A DNA stretch of 12,687 nucleotides from CAITNQ01 sp041661365 (GTDB lineage: Bacteria > Latescibacterota > UBA2968 > UBA8231): contig JBAZUN010000142.1 in assembly GCA_041661365.1 (NCBI GenBank), forward strand, positions 1-12,687. The letters are read 5' to 3'. Position numbers and translations under genes: made by a program. Of this stretch, positions 1 through 6,900 are shown one piece after another. Every line of letters starts with the position of its first letter. The first letter of the stretch is position 1. Under the pieces are notes generated by a model. That model saw nothing but the letters and a program-made list of their open reading frames with translations, was not told where the DNA came from and searched no databases.

Positions 1-625
1 ATCCGGCCCAGGCGTCGAGGAAGACGAGGTTGTAGGCCCCGTCGAACCCCGAGGCCATCTCGACCATCACCCGCTTGAGCGCGGGCAGTTTCTCGCCCCG
101 CAGGCCGTAGGCCAGGGTGTGCATGATGATCTCGGTGTCGGTGCCCAGGGAGAAGTGATACCCCCGCTTGTTGATCAGGTCGTCGCGGAGCGCCGGATAG
201 TTGGAGAGGGTGCCGTTGAAGGCGAAGCTGAACCACTTCCACAGGCGGCCGTGGTGCCGCTCGAACGGCTGGGCGTAGCGCGAGTCATCGGCCCCGGAGG
301 TGGCGTAGCGGGTATGGCCGATGGCGGCCTTCCCCGCGTATTCCTCGACCAGCGCCCGGCACTTCTCCGGCTGGCTGAGGTGGAAGACCTCGTTGACCGT
401 TCCCACCTCTTTGTAGGTGTCCAGCATCTGTGGTCGACCGGCGTTGTAGGAGCTGAAACCGGCGGCGAGCTGGCCACGGTTCTGCAGGTGCAGGAGCATG
501 GCGGGCAGGAGGGCGGCCACGTTGGCGCGGCCCGGATCGACCCCGGGAATGGACCAACCGTTCACCGGCTCGTCGAGCCAGTAGAGCGCCGCGACCCCGC
601 ACTCGTGGTGCAGCTCCTCGCCCAT
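1..625 (-). CDS. purF: PurF-like amidophosphoribosyltransferase, glutaminase domain (partial, C-terminus beyond window)
   Basis: Read on the minus strand from ATG at 625, 208 codons are open to the window edge, so only the N-terminal class II glutamine amidotransferase (Ntn-hydrolase) domain is seen. The motif HECGV puts the candidate nucleophile at Cys9 after an 8-residue leader. PurF proteins commonly carry such a propeptide that is cleaved to expose the Cys. Other glutaminase landmarks follow in order: LQNRGQ (47-52), IGHTRY with Arg106, FNGTLSN with Asn137-Gly138, and GTDTE with Asp163. PurF converts PRPP and glutamine to phosphoribosylamine, the first step of purine synthesis in the cytoplasm. 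A GGAGG lies 5 nt upstream of the ATG. The usual LQHRGQES is altered, and extra residues precede FNGT, so this is a divergent member. The PRPP-binding domain is outside the window; GlmS or another class II amidotransferase is less likely because of the leader and the ECGV context. Confidence 0.82.
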   Translation of the reverse strand, partial: MGEELHHECGVAALYWLDEPVNGWSIPGVDPGRANVAALLPAMLLHLQNRGQLAAGFSSYNAGRPQMLDTYKEVGTVNEVFHLSQPEKCRALVEEYAGKAAIGHTRYATSGADDSRYAQPFERHHGRLWKWFSFAFNGTLSNYPALRDDLINKRGYHFSLGTDTEIIMHTLAYGLRGEKLPALKRVMVEMASGFDGAYNLVFLDAWAG

Positions 626-764
626 GGTGCCCTCCGAGCTAGTATTCCGCGGGGACCGGCTGAAACGGGGACGTCACAAGATCAACGGCCGCGGCTCTCT
701 CCGCAAGGGGACGGCGGCCGGCCGGGAGGGCGCCTGGCGGACTTCTCCGCGGCCGCGAATTCCG

Positions 765-770
765 TAGATT
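765..770 (+). promoter_or_regulatory. Possible -10 box for yajC
   Basis: TAGATT sits about 54 nt before the yajC start in the divergent spacer with the purF-like gene. It resembles the TAGTTT box of the tRNA promoter at 3454. No good -35 hexamer is found at 16-18 nt spacing, so this is a weak inference. Confidence 0.3.
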
Positions 771-774
771 GAGA

Positions 775-796
775 GGAGCCGGCCCTGGCCGGATCC
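775..796 (+). promoter_or_regulatory. Stem-loop in the yajC 5' leader
   Basis: GGA-G-CCGGC, the loop CCTG, then GCCGG-A-TCC form a near-perfect hairpin: a 5-bp GC stem, one G/A mismatch and a further 3 bp. No T-run follows, so it is not an intrinsic terminator. It ends 27 nt before the yajC start codon and would lie in the leader if transcription starts near 777. A function in mRNA stability or leader control is only inferred. Confidence 0.35.
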
Positions 797-823
797 ACGC
801 TCCCGAGCAGAAAGGACCTTGCC

Positions 824-1156
824 TTGTTCGACCTCATCAGCGCCGCGCAGGCGATGGGCTCTTCCACGGAAGGGGGCTCCACGGGCAACCCGATCCTCTC
901 GCTGCTGCCGATCGTGCTCATGTTCGTGGTCCTCTGGCTGCTGATCCTGCGGCCCCAGCAGAAGCGGCAGAAGGCCCACCAGCGGATGGTCGATGAACTG
1001 CAAAAGGGCGACGAGATCGTGACCAACGGCGGGATCCACGGCAGCGTCGTCAACCTCAAGGACGACGTCGTCGTGGTCAAGATCGCCGAGAACGTCAAGG
1101 TCGAGCTGTCGCGGAGCGCCGTCGCCCGCGTCAAGAACAAGGAACAGGCGAAGTAG
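824..1156 (+). CDS. yajC: Preprotein translocase subunit YajC
   Basis: The 110-residue product has the normal size and layout for YajC, the small membrane partner of SecDF at the Sec translocon. A short N-terminus is followed by one hydrophobic helix (about 24-42), the conserved RPQQKRQK block (43-50) at the cytoplasmic face, and a compact soluble domain with KGDEIVTNGGIHG (61-73). The start is TTG at 824, chosen because AAAGGA lies 7 nt upstream and the family N-terminus fits; no nearby in-frame ATG gives a better start. The gene is divergent from the purF-like gene. In many bacteria yajC is followed by secD and secF, but here fmt follows after a palindromic spacer. A Gly/Ser-rich stretch (12-22) precedes the helix. 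Confidence 0.93.
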   Translation: MFDLISAAQAMGSSTEGGSTGNPILSLLPIVLMFVVLWLLILRPQQKRQKAHQRMVDELQKGDEIVTNGGIHGSVVNLKDDVVVVKIAENVKVELSRSAVARVKNKEQAK

Positions 1157-1158
1157 CT

Positions 1159-1328
1159 TAGTGCTCCGCCATGGAAATGATCTGGTATTCGGGACCCGAT
1201 CCATCCCGGCCTGCGGCGTTCCACTCGCTCCGCGCATCTCCCTTCGGATGCGCCTTCGCTCGTGCGCCTTGCAGGCCGGGCGCCTCGGGCCCCTCAATAC
1301 GCAAGCTGATTTCCATAGCGGAGCACTA
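1159..1328. repeat. Near-palindromic intergenic element, possibly MITE-like
   Basis: The yajC-fmt spacer is almost wholly one large imperfect inverted repeat. The outer arms (1159-1178 and 1309-1328) match at 19 of 20 positions. Further in, a GTATT/AATAC pair and a perfect 10-bp pair CCCGGCCTGC (1205-1214) with GCAGGCCGGG (1271-1280) continue the stem. The tip is GCGCATC (1232-1238) and GATGCGC (1247-1253) around an 8-nt loop. Both outer ends are TA, as a TA target duplication of IS630/Tc1-type miniature elements would be, although TA also simply extends the repeat. No coding sequence is apparent inside. The transcript would form a long interrupted hairpin. It could be a MITE, a Correia-like or REP/BIME-like repeat, or a single-copy structure; copy number cannot be judged here. 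Confidence 0.75.
1320..1323 (+). promoter_or_regulatory. fmt Shine-Dalgarno inside the palindrome's right arm
   Basis: GGAG at 1320-1323 is the only purine-rich site at a plausible distance from the fmt ATG (10-nt spacer). It belongs to the right terminal repeat (GCGGAGCAC) and would pair with GTGCTCCGC at 1161-1169 if the palindrome folds, hiding the site. This is read directly from sequence; the regulatory effect is inferred. Confidence 0.45.
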
Positions 1329-1333
1329 GCGCC

Positions 1334-2275
1334 ATGAACCTGGTGTTCCTGGGGACGCCCGAGTTTGCCGTGCCGACGCTGCGGCTCCTGGCGGCCGGAT
1401 CGCACCGGGTAACGGCGGTGGTGACCAACCCCGACCGGCCCCAGGGTCGCGGTCGTCGGCCGGCGCCGCCGGCGGTCAAGGTCGCCGCGACCGAGCTGGG
1501 CCTGGAGGTGGTGCAGCCCGACTCCCCGCGGGAGCCCGGCCTGGCGGATCGTCTGGCCTCCCTGTCGCCGGAGTTGTTCGTCGTCGTCGCCTTCTCCATC
1601 CTCCCCCGATCCCTGCTGCGCCTGCCCCGGCTGGGGTCGGTGAACCTGCACCCGTCGCTGCTGCCGGCGTATCGGGGCGCGGCCCCGATCCCCTGGGCGG
1701 TGATCCGGGGCGAGGTGCAGACCGGGCTGACCACCTTCCTCCTCAACGACCGGGTGGACGGCGGTGACCTGCTCCTCCAGCAGCCGGTGGCCATCGGTCC
1801 GGAGGAGACCGCCGGCGAGCTGGAGCAGCGTCTGGCAATGCTCGGGGCCGAGCTGGTGTGCCGGACCGTGGACGGTCTGGCGGCCGGTACCCTGCAAGCC
1901 ACGCCGCAGGCCGCGGGCCAGGTTTCCCGCGCCCCGAAGCTGGGTCGCGAGGACGGCCGGCTCGACTGGTCCCAGCCCGCCGAGGTCGTGCGGAACCGGA
2001 TTCGCGGTACCAATCCGGTGCCGGGGGCCTTCACCCGCTGGGCCGGCGGCGAGCTGAAGGTGCTGCGGGCTCGGCGGGAACCAGGATCGTCACCCGGGCC
2101 GCCGGGAACGGTGCTGGCCGCGGACCCGCGTTGCGGTCTGGTGGTGGCAGCGGCCGACGGCGGACTGCTGCTCACCGAGGTGCAGCCCGCGGGCCGGCGT
2201 CCCATGGAGGGGAGCGCCTTCGTGCGCGGGTACGGCGTCGAGCCGGGGATGCGACTCGGCGAGGGCCCCAGCTAA
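1334..2275 (+). CDS. fmt: Methionyl-tRNA formyltransferase
   Basis: The 313-residue protein transfers a formyl group from 10-formyl-tetrahydrofolate to Met-tRNA(fMet) for translation initiation in the cytoplasm. It opens with the family hallmark VFLGTPEFAVP. The N-terminal formyltransferase fold carries the catalytic set Asn104, His106 and Asp142, in VNLHPSLLPAYRGAAPI (103-119) and the loop RVDGGDLL (140-147). The C-terminal OB-like domain (about 205-300) includes GTNPVPGAFTRW. The length matches the usual 310-320 residues, so the gene appears intact. ATG 1334 starts exactly at the family N-terminus. Its upstream region is a palindromic element, which also carries the only candidate Shine-Dalgarno. 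The stop lies 4 nt before the next ATG, suggesting translational coupling. A deformylase gene (def), often adjacent to fmt, is not present. Confidence 0.97.
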   Translation: MNLVFLGTPEFAVPTLRLLAAGSHRVTAVVTNPDRPQGRGRRPAPPAVKVAATELGLEVVQPDSPREPGLADRLASLSPELFVVVAFSILPRSLLRLPRLGSVNLHPSLLPAYRGAAPIPWAVIRGEVQTGLTTFLLNDRVDGGDLLLQQPVAIGPEETAGELEQRLAMLGAELVCRTVDGLAAGTLQATPQAAGQVSRAPKLGREDGRLDWSQPAEVVRNRIRGTNPVPGAFTRWAGGELKVLRARREPGSSPGPPGTVLAADPRCGLVVAAADGGLLLTEVQPAGRRPMEGSAFVRGYGVEPGMRLGEGPS

Positions 2276-2279
2276 CCGC

Positions 2280-2813
2280 ATGGTCGCGAGGTGCGGATCG
2301 AACCACGGCCCGGTCCGGCGCACCGGTCTCGCCACCGGTCCGGCGCTGGCGCTGGCCTGGCTCCTCGCCGGCGGTGATCCCGTTTCCGGTGTCGATCACG
2401 GCGTCGCCGCGGACACCACCCGAGGTCCGTCGCCGCGGGGGGCGCTCTGTCGCTCCCTGTTGATCCCGGGCTGGGGACAGCTCGCCAACGGGAGGCCGGT
2501 CAAGGCCATCGTCTGCGGCGTCACCTCGGCGGCCCTGCTGGCCTCGGTGGTGGCCAGGCAGCGCTCGCTCGACGAGGCGACCACCGCGCTCGACCACCAG
2601 GACCGGGCCGGCCGGCGCAACACCGGCCTGCTCCTGCTGGGCCTGTCAATCACCCTGTCCGCGCTCGACGCCTACGTCGACGCCCAGCTCCGCGGCTTTA
2701 CCACGGCCGAGGTCGCGGTCAGCCTGCAGCCGGCAGCCGGCGGAGCAATGGTCTGCCTGAGCCTGATGCGTCCGGGTCGGAGTGGTCCGGCCCTTCACCG
2801 TGGAGCACGATGA
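2280..2813 (+). CDS. DUF5683-like membrane protein
   Basis: The 177-residue product begins with a long N-terminus containing a hydrophobic stretch (about 17-32) that could be a signal peptide or a membrane segment. The core resembles the DUF5683 family: SLLIPGWGQLANGRPVKA (59-76), a hydrophobic segment (about 76-92), a polar linker, then a second hydrophobic segment (about 114-130) ending in LDAYVDAQL (129-137). The family has no assigned biochemical role; proteins with this PGWGQL motif are usually predicted to be envelope-associated. The gene begins 4 nt after fmt and ends 1 nt before the lipoprotein ATG, so the three look co-transcribed. The start has no good Shine-Dalgarno and probably depends on coupling. 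Similarity was judged by eye, so the family call is moderate. Confidence 0.62.
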   Translation: MVARCGSNHGPVRRTGLATGPALALAWLLAGGDPVSGVDHGVAADTTRGPSPRGALCRSLLIPGWGQLANGRPVKAIVCGVTSAALLASVVARQRSLDEATTALDHQDRAGRRNTGLLLLGLSITLSALDAYVDAQLRGFTTAEVAVSLQPAAGGAMVCLSLMRPGRSGPALHRGAR

Positions 2814-2814
2814 G

Positions 2815-3423
2815 ATGAACCAGCGCTGTCGTGGCGGTCGGGTCTGGCTTTTGGTGGCCCTGGTCTGCTCCGGTTGCGAGAGCGATCCGAGCAAGGACAG
2901 CGGCACCAACGGGACGCGCGTGCCGACTCTGCCCACGACCTCGACCTCAGCGGGTTCGGGGTTGAACCACGAGACCGTCCTGAACGGACAGTACGCCCGG
3001 GCGGTGCGCATCGAGCCGGCGACCTGGGCCGCCGACGGTCCGGGACAGGAGATCTCCCTGACCTTCTCCGCCACCGGCATGCGGAACGTCAAGCAGTTCC
3101 GGCTGAGGATCCAGGCCGAGCCGGCCGAGGCGTTCGTTCTGGCCTCCTCCCGCTTCACCTCGCGCGATCCCTTCTTCGTCCCGGGGATCGACCTGCCCGG
3201 AGCGACCGGCCTGGTGGAGACCGGGGCCGCCATCCTGGGAACCCAGCGGGTGGAGGGGGACGGCCTGCTGGGGACCCTCACCCTGATCACCGGCCCTTCC
3301 TTTACGGCCGCTACGCGGGTCAGCCTGCGGGTGGTCCTCTTCTCCATCGGGTCGACCTCGACCAATCGGGACGAATACGCGGCCGACGACCTGAACCTCG
3401 GGGTGCAGGTCAACGGGCCGTGA
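2815..3423 (+). CDS. Putative lipoprotein with cohesin-like beta domain
   Basis: Start ATG 2815 is preferred over GTG 2782. It has GGAG at 2802-2805 with a 9-nt spacer, it follows the upstream stop by 1 nt, and it places a signal peptide at the N-terminus. The 202-residue product has a basic n-region, a hydrophobic core WLLVALV and a lipobox-like CSGC with Cys21 as the candidate lipidated residue; Cys at -3 is unusual. A Thr/Ser-rich linker (about 27-50) leads to one domain of about 140 residues. Its pattern of alternating beta strands, with GDGLLGTLTLIT near residues 147-158 and VSLRVVLF near 168-175, resembles cohesin or carbohydrate-binding-like sandwiches. No catalytic motif is seen. It probably faces the periplasm or cell surface. 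Its partner may be the preceding DUF5683-like protein; this is inferred from adjacency only. Confidence 0.6.
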   Translation: MNQRCRGGRVWLLVALVCSGCESDPSKDSGTNGTRVPTLPTTSTSAGSGLNHETVLNGQYARAVRIEPATWAADGPGQEISLTFSATGMRNVKQFRLRIQAEPAEAFVLASSRFTSRDPFFVPGIDLPGATGLVETGAAILGTQRVEGDGLLGTLTLITGPSFTAATRVSLRVVLFSIGSTSTNRDEYAADDLNLGVQVNGP

Positions 3424-3430
3424 ACCTGGG

Positions 3431-3459
3431 TTGACGGCGCCTTGGTCTTGGTTTAGTTT
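3431..3459 (+). promoter_or_regulatory. Promoter of tRNA-Ala
   Basis: TTGACG (3431-3436), a 17-nt spacer and TAGTTT (3454-3459) form a sigma70-type promoter 11 nt before the mature tRNA 5' end. It begins 7 nt after the lipoprotein stop codon. The -35 matches consensus at 5 of 6 bases. The -10 is weaker and of the TAG(A/T)TT type. Confidence 0.72.
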
Positions 3460-3470
3460 CATCTGCCCGT

Positions 3471-3546
3471 GGGGCTGTAGCTCAGTTGGGAGAGCGCCTG
3501 AATGGCATTCAGGAGGTCAGGGGTTCGATTCCCCTCAGCTCCACCA
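3471..3546 (+). tRNA. tRNA-Ala (anticodon GGC)
   Basis: This is a complete 76-nt cloverleaf with an encoded CCA end. The acceptor stem GGGGCTG (3471-3477) pairs with CAGCTCC (3536-3542), including the G3-U70 wobble that is the classic alanine identity element, with discriminator A3543. The anticodon stem CCTGA/TCAGG encloses the loop ATGGCAT with anticodon GGC at 3504-3506, which reads GCC and GCU codons. The T-loop is TTCGATT with an AGGGG/CCCCT stem. It has its own promoter upstream and a strong terminator 15 nt downstream, so it forms a self-contained unit. Confidence 0.98.
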
Positions 3547-3561
3547 TTTCCCGTACCTGTC

Positions 3562-3588
3562 GGCGGCCTCAGGGTCGTCTTTTTTTTT
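3562..3588 (+). terminator. Intrinsic terminator of the tRNA-Ala unit
   Basis: GGCGGCC (3562-3568), the loop TCAG and GGTCGTC (3573-3579) form a 7-bp stem with two G-U pairs, followed at once by nine T residues (3580-3588). This is a textbook rho-independent terminator. It serves the tRNA and probably any read-through from the fmt/lipoprotein operon. The same 5' arm also pairs perfectly with GGCCGCC at 3589-3595. Confidence 0.9.
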
Positions 3589-3611
3589 GGCCGCCCGTTC
3601 ATTGAACCGCC

Positions 3612-3914
3612 ATGATCATCGAGCTTCATCAGCTCAGTTGGCTGCGGTCGCAGTGGCGGCGTTTCCGGTCTCTGCTACTGCTCGCGGTCAGCGCGGTCTG
3701 GCTCCTGTGCTCGGCCGGGATCCTGCTGACCGGTGAGGGGGAGTTCCTGGTGACCATGGCCCTGCTGGCCATGCTCCTGGTCTCCACCGTGGTGGCCGGG
3801 TGGCTGCTGTGGGTCATCCGACGGGAGCTGCGGGCCCTCGACCAGCAGGCCCTGGAATCCCGGATCGCCGGGGCCGACGAGCAGACGACGGCGGGAAGAC
3901 CCCCGAGCCGCTGA
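3612..3914 (+). CDS. Small two-helix membrane protein, unknown function
   Basis: The 100-residue product is not recognised as a named family. After a basic, Trp/Arg-containing N-terminus (WLRSQWRRFR, 10-19) come two predicted transmembrane helices (about 19-39 and 45-69) joined by a short acidic turn. A charged, probably helical tail follows (RRELRALDQQALESR, 70-84). The positive N-terminus and positive residues after helix two favour both ends in the cytoplasm. It begins 23 nt after the terminator T-run and ends 2 nt before the mfd ATG, so it is likely the first gene of the mfd operon. No clear Shine-Dalgarno precedes ATG 3612. Codon-position GC bias matches the neighbours, and the tight junction with mfd supports it being a real gene. 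Confidence 0.6.
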   Translation: MIIELHQLSWLRSQWRRFRSLLLLAVSAVWLLCSAGILLTGEGEFLVTMALLAMLLVSTVVAGWLLWVIRRELRALDQQALESRIAGADEQTTAGRPPSR

Positions 3915-3916
3915 CT

Positions 3917-6900
3917 ATGGACCCCGCTCACGCCCTTGACGAGATCGCCCGGAGGGCGGCTCAGACGACCTCCTTCCGGGAGGTGACGGCGCGGCTGCGC
4001 CACGGGGAGCGGCGGATCCTGGTCCACGGCCTGCCGTCAACCCTGGCGGCGCTCCTCGCGGCGCACGTCTTCCGGGACCTGAGCCGTCCGGTGCTGGTGG
4101 TGGCGGCCAACGAGGACCGGGCCGAGGAGTGGCGGGACGACCTGCAGGCCTTCCTCGGCGAGGACGCGGTCCGTTACTTCCCGGCCTGGGACATCGATCC
4201 CTACGACCGGCGCTCCCCCGATCCCGAGATCACCGGCCTGCGGCTGGAGGCGGCGGCCCGGGTCGGTGGCGGCACGCCGGCCGTGGTGGTGGCCCCGGCA
4301 GGGGCCCTCCTGGCTCCGCTCATCCCGCCGTACGCCCTTGAGCTGGGGACCCTGACGCTGGAGGTTCGCGCCCGCCGCGATCCGGCCGAGGTGACGGCCC
4401 ACCTGGTCGACTGCGGCTTCGAGCGGGTGGCCGCCATCGACGGGGTCGGCCAGTTCAGCGCCCGCGGCGGTATCCTCGACGTGTACCCGTTCGGCGTCGA
4501 GAACCCCTATCGCCTCGAGTTCTTCGACGACGAGGTGGAGTCGATCCGGCTGTTCGACGCCGGCACGCAGCGGTCGCTGGCCCGCGTCGACCGGGCCACC
4601 ATCCTGCCGGCCCGCGAGGTGCTCCTGGCTTCCCTGTTTCACGAGGAGTATCGCCAGCGGCTGGCCCAGGTCGAGCCCGGGCACCTGCCGGCCCTGGCCG
4701 GAGTCCGCGACCAGCTCGAGCTGGGCGGCTCGCTGGAGGGCGTAGAGAGTTACCTGGCGCTCCTCTACGGGTCAGGAGACGGGCTCTTTGAGTACCTGCC
4801 CGATCCGGTGGTGTTCTGCGACGACCGGGCCGAGATCGACGCCGAGGTGGAGCAGGTTCTGGCGCGACCCCGCCGCGAGTACGAGCGGCACCGCGACCGG
4901 GGCACCCATCTCCCCCCCGAGCTCCTCCTCCGGGACGAGGCCTGGCTGCACCGGGTCCTCGACGCCCGGGTCAGCCTCGAGCCGGCCCCGCTCGGCAGCC
5001 TCGACGGCGCGATCCGCTTCGGCGCTACGGCACCGCCGCCGGTCGAAGGCGAGCTGCGCCTGCTGCGGCAGCAACTGCTGCACCTGCAGGCCCAGGACTA
5101 CACCGTCCACCTCCGCTGCGAGACCCAGGGGCAGTGCGCCCGCCTGCAGGAGATCGTCGGTGAGTGGTCCGACCAGGTCGAGTTCGGTCTCGGCTCGCTG
5201 CACCAGGGGTTCGTCTACCCCGAGGCCCGCCTGGCCCTGTTCAACGACCACGAGATCTTCACCCGCCAGAAGCGGCACTACCGCTACCGCCGGTTCAAGA
5301 CCGCCACCCCGCTGAGCAGTTTCTCGGCGCTGCAGCGCGGCGACTTCGTGGTGCACGTGGACCACGGGATCGGCCGGTACCTGGGGATCAAGCGGCTCCG
5401 GCTCGGCGGTCGCGAGCACGACTGCCTGACCGTCGCCTATCAGGGGGAGGACCGGCTGTTCGTACCGGTCGAGCAGTTGGACCGGCTGCGCAAGTACTCC
5501 AGCGCCGAGGGGGACGTGCCGCTCCTCAGCCGGCTGGGCGGCACCGCCTGGGAGAAGCTGAAGGAGCGCACCCGGGAAGAGATCTTCAAGATGGCCGGCG
5601 AGCTGGTGCAGCTCTACGCCGAGCGCAAGGCCCTGCCGGGATTCCAGTTCAGCGCCGACACCCCGATGCAGCGCCAGGTGGAGGCCGCCTTCCCGTTCCA
5701 GGAGACCCCGGACCAGCTCCGCACCGTCGAGGAGGTCAAGCAGGACATGGAGCTGCCGCATCCGATGGACCGCCTGGTCTGCGGTGACGTCGGGTACGGC
5801 AAGACCGAGGTGGCGGTGCGGGCGGCCCTCAAGGCGGTCGCCGATCACCGGCAGGTGGCGGTCCTGGTGCCCACCACCATCCTCGCCCAGCAGCACTACC
5901 ACACCTTCTGCGAGCGGCTCGCCAGCGCTCCGGTGCGGATCGAGGTGCTCAGCCGCTTCCGCACCGCCCGCGAGCAGCAGCAGACCGTGCGGGAGCTGCG
6001 CACCGGCAAGGTCGACATCGTCATCGGCACCCATCGCCTGCTCTCGAAGGACGTGGTCTTCCGCGACCTGGGGCTGGTGGTGGTCGACGAGGAGCAGCGA
6101 TTCGGGGTGCGGCACAAGGAGAAGCTCAAGCAGCTCAAGCGTCAGGTCGACGTCCTCACCCTGACCGCGACGCCGATTCCGCGCACCCTCCACATGTCGC
6201 TGATGGGGGCCCGCGACATGTCGGTGATCAACACCCCCCCGCAGGACCGGCTGCCGATCCACACCGAGATCCTGGCCTTCGACGAGGCGCGGATCATGGA
6301 GGCCATCCACCGCGAGGTGGAGCGCGGCGGCCAGGTCTACGTGGTCCACAACCGGGTGCAGTCGATCAACCGGCTGGCCCAGTACCTTCAGGAGCTGCTC
6401 CCCCAGATCCGCGTCGCCGTGGCCCACGGCCAGATGGCGCCCCGCCAGCTAGAGCAGATCATGCTCGACTTCCTGGAACGGAAGTACGACTGCCTGGTCT
6501 GTACCATGATCATCGAGTCCGGGATCGACATCCCCTCGGTCAACACCGTCCTGGTCAACCGCGCCGACACCCTGGGGCTGAGCCAGCTCTACCAGATCCG
6601 CGGCCGGGTCGGCCGCTCCAACGAGCGGGCCTACGCCTACCTGCTGGTCCCCAAGGGGAAGAAGCTGACCAAGAAGAGCCGGATGCGGCTGCGGGCCATC
6701 GAGGAGTTTGCCGACCTGGGATCCGGCGTCAGCATCGCCATGAGGGACATGGAGATCCGGGGGGCCGGGAACCTCGTCGGGGCCCAGCAGCACGGGTTTA
6801 TCACCGCGGTGGGGTTCGACCTCTACTGCCGTCTGCTCGAGGAGGCGATGCGGGACCTGCGGGGCGAGCAGGTCGCCGAGGGGCCAGAGCCCGAGCTGCG

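Noticed and set aside
687..754. Inverted repeat GGCCGCGG (687-694) and CCGCGGCC (747-754) upstream of yajC
   Set aside because: An 8-nt all-GC match with a 52-nt spacer is readily expected by chance at this base composition.
119..772. 217-codon open frame on the plus strand
   Set aside because: It is antisense to the PurF-like glutaminase domain, whose motifs are unmistakable, so it is treated as a shadow frame.
674..1897. 407-codon open frame on the minus strand across yajC and fmt
   Set aside because: It is opposite two well-supported genes and the palindrome, and shows repetitive Gln/Arg/Gly composition.
3431..3736. 101-codon plus-strand frame over the tRNA unit
   Set aside because: It spans the promoter, tRNA-Ala and terminator, so it is not a gene.
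3800..3916. Upstream in-frame start for mfd
   Set aside because: It would add 39 Pro/Arg/Gly-rich residues without family similarity and overlap the small membrane-protein gene. ATG 3917 fits the Mfd N-terminus.
4772..6427. 551-codon open frame on the minus strand
   Set aside because: It is entirely antisense to the Mfd core and has no recognisable motif. It is explained by codon-position GC bias.
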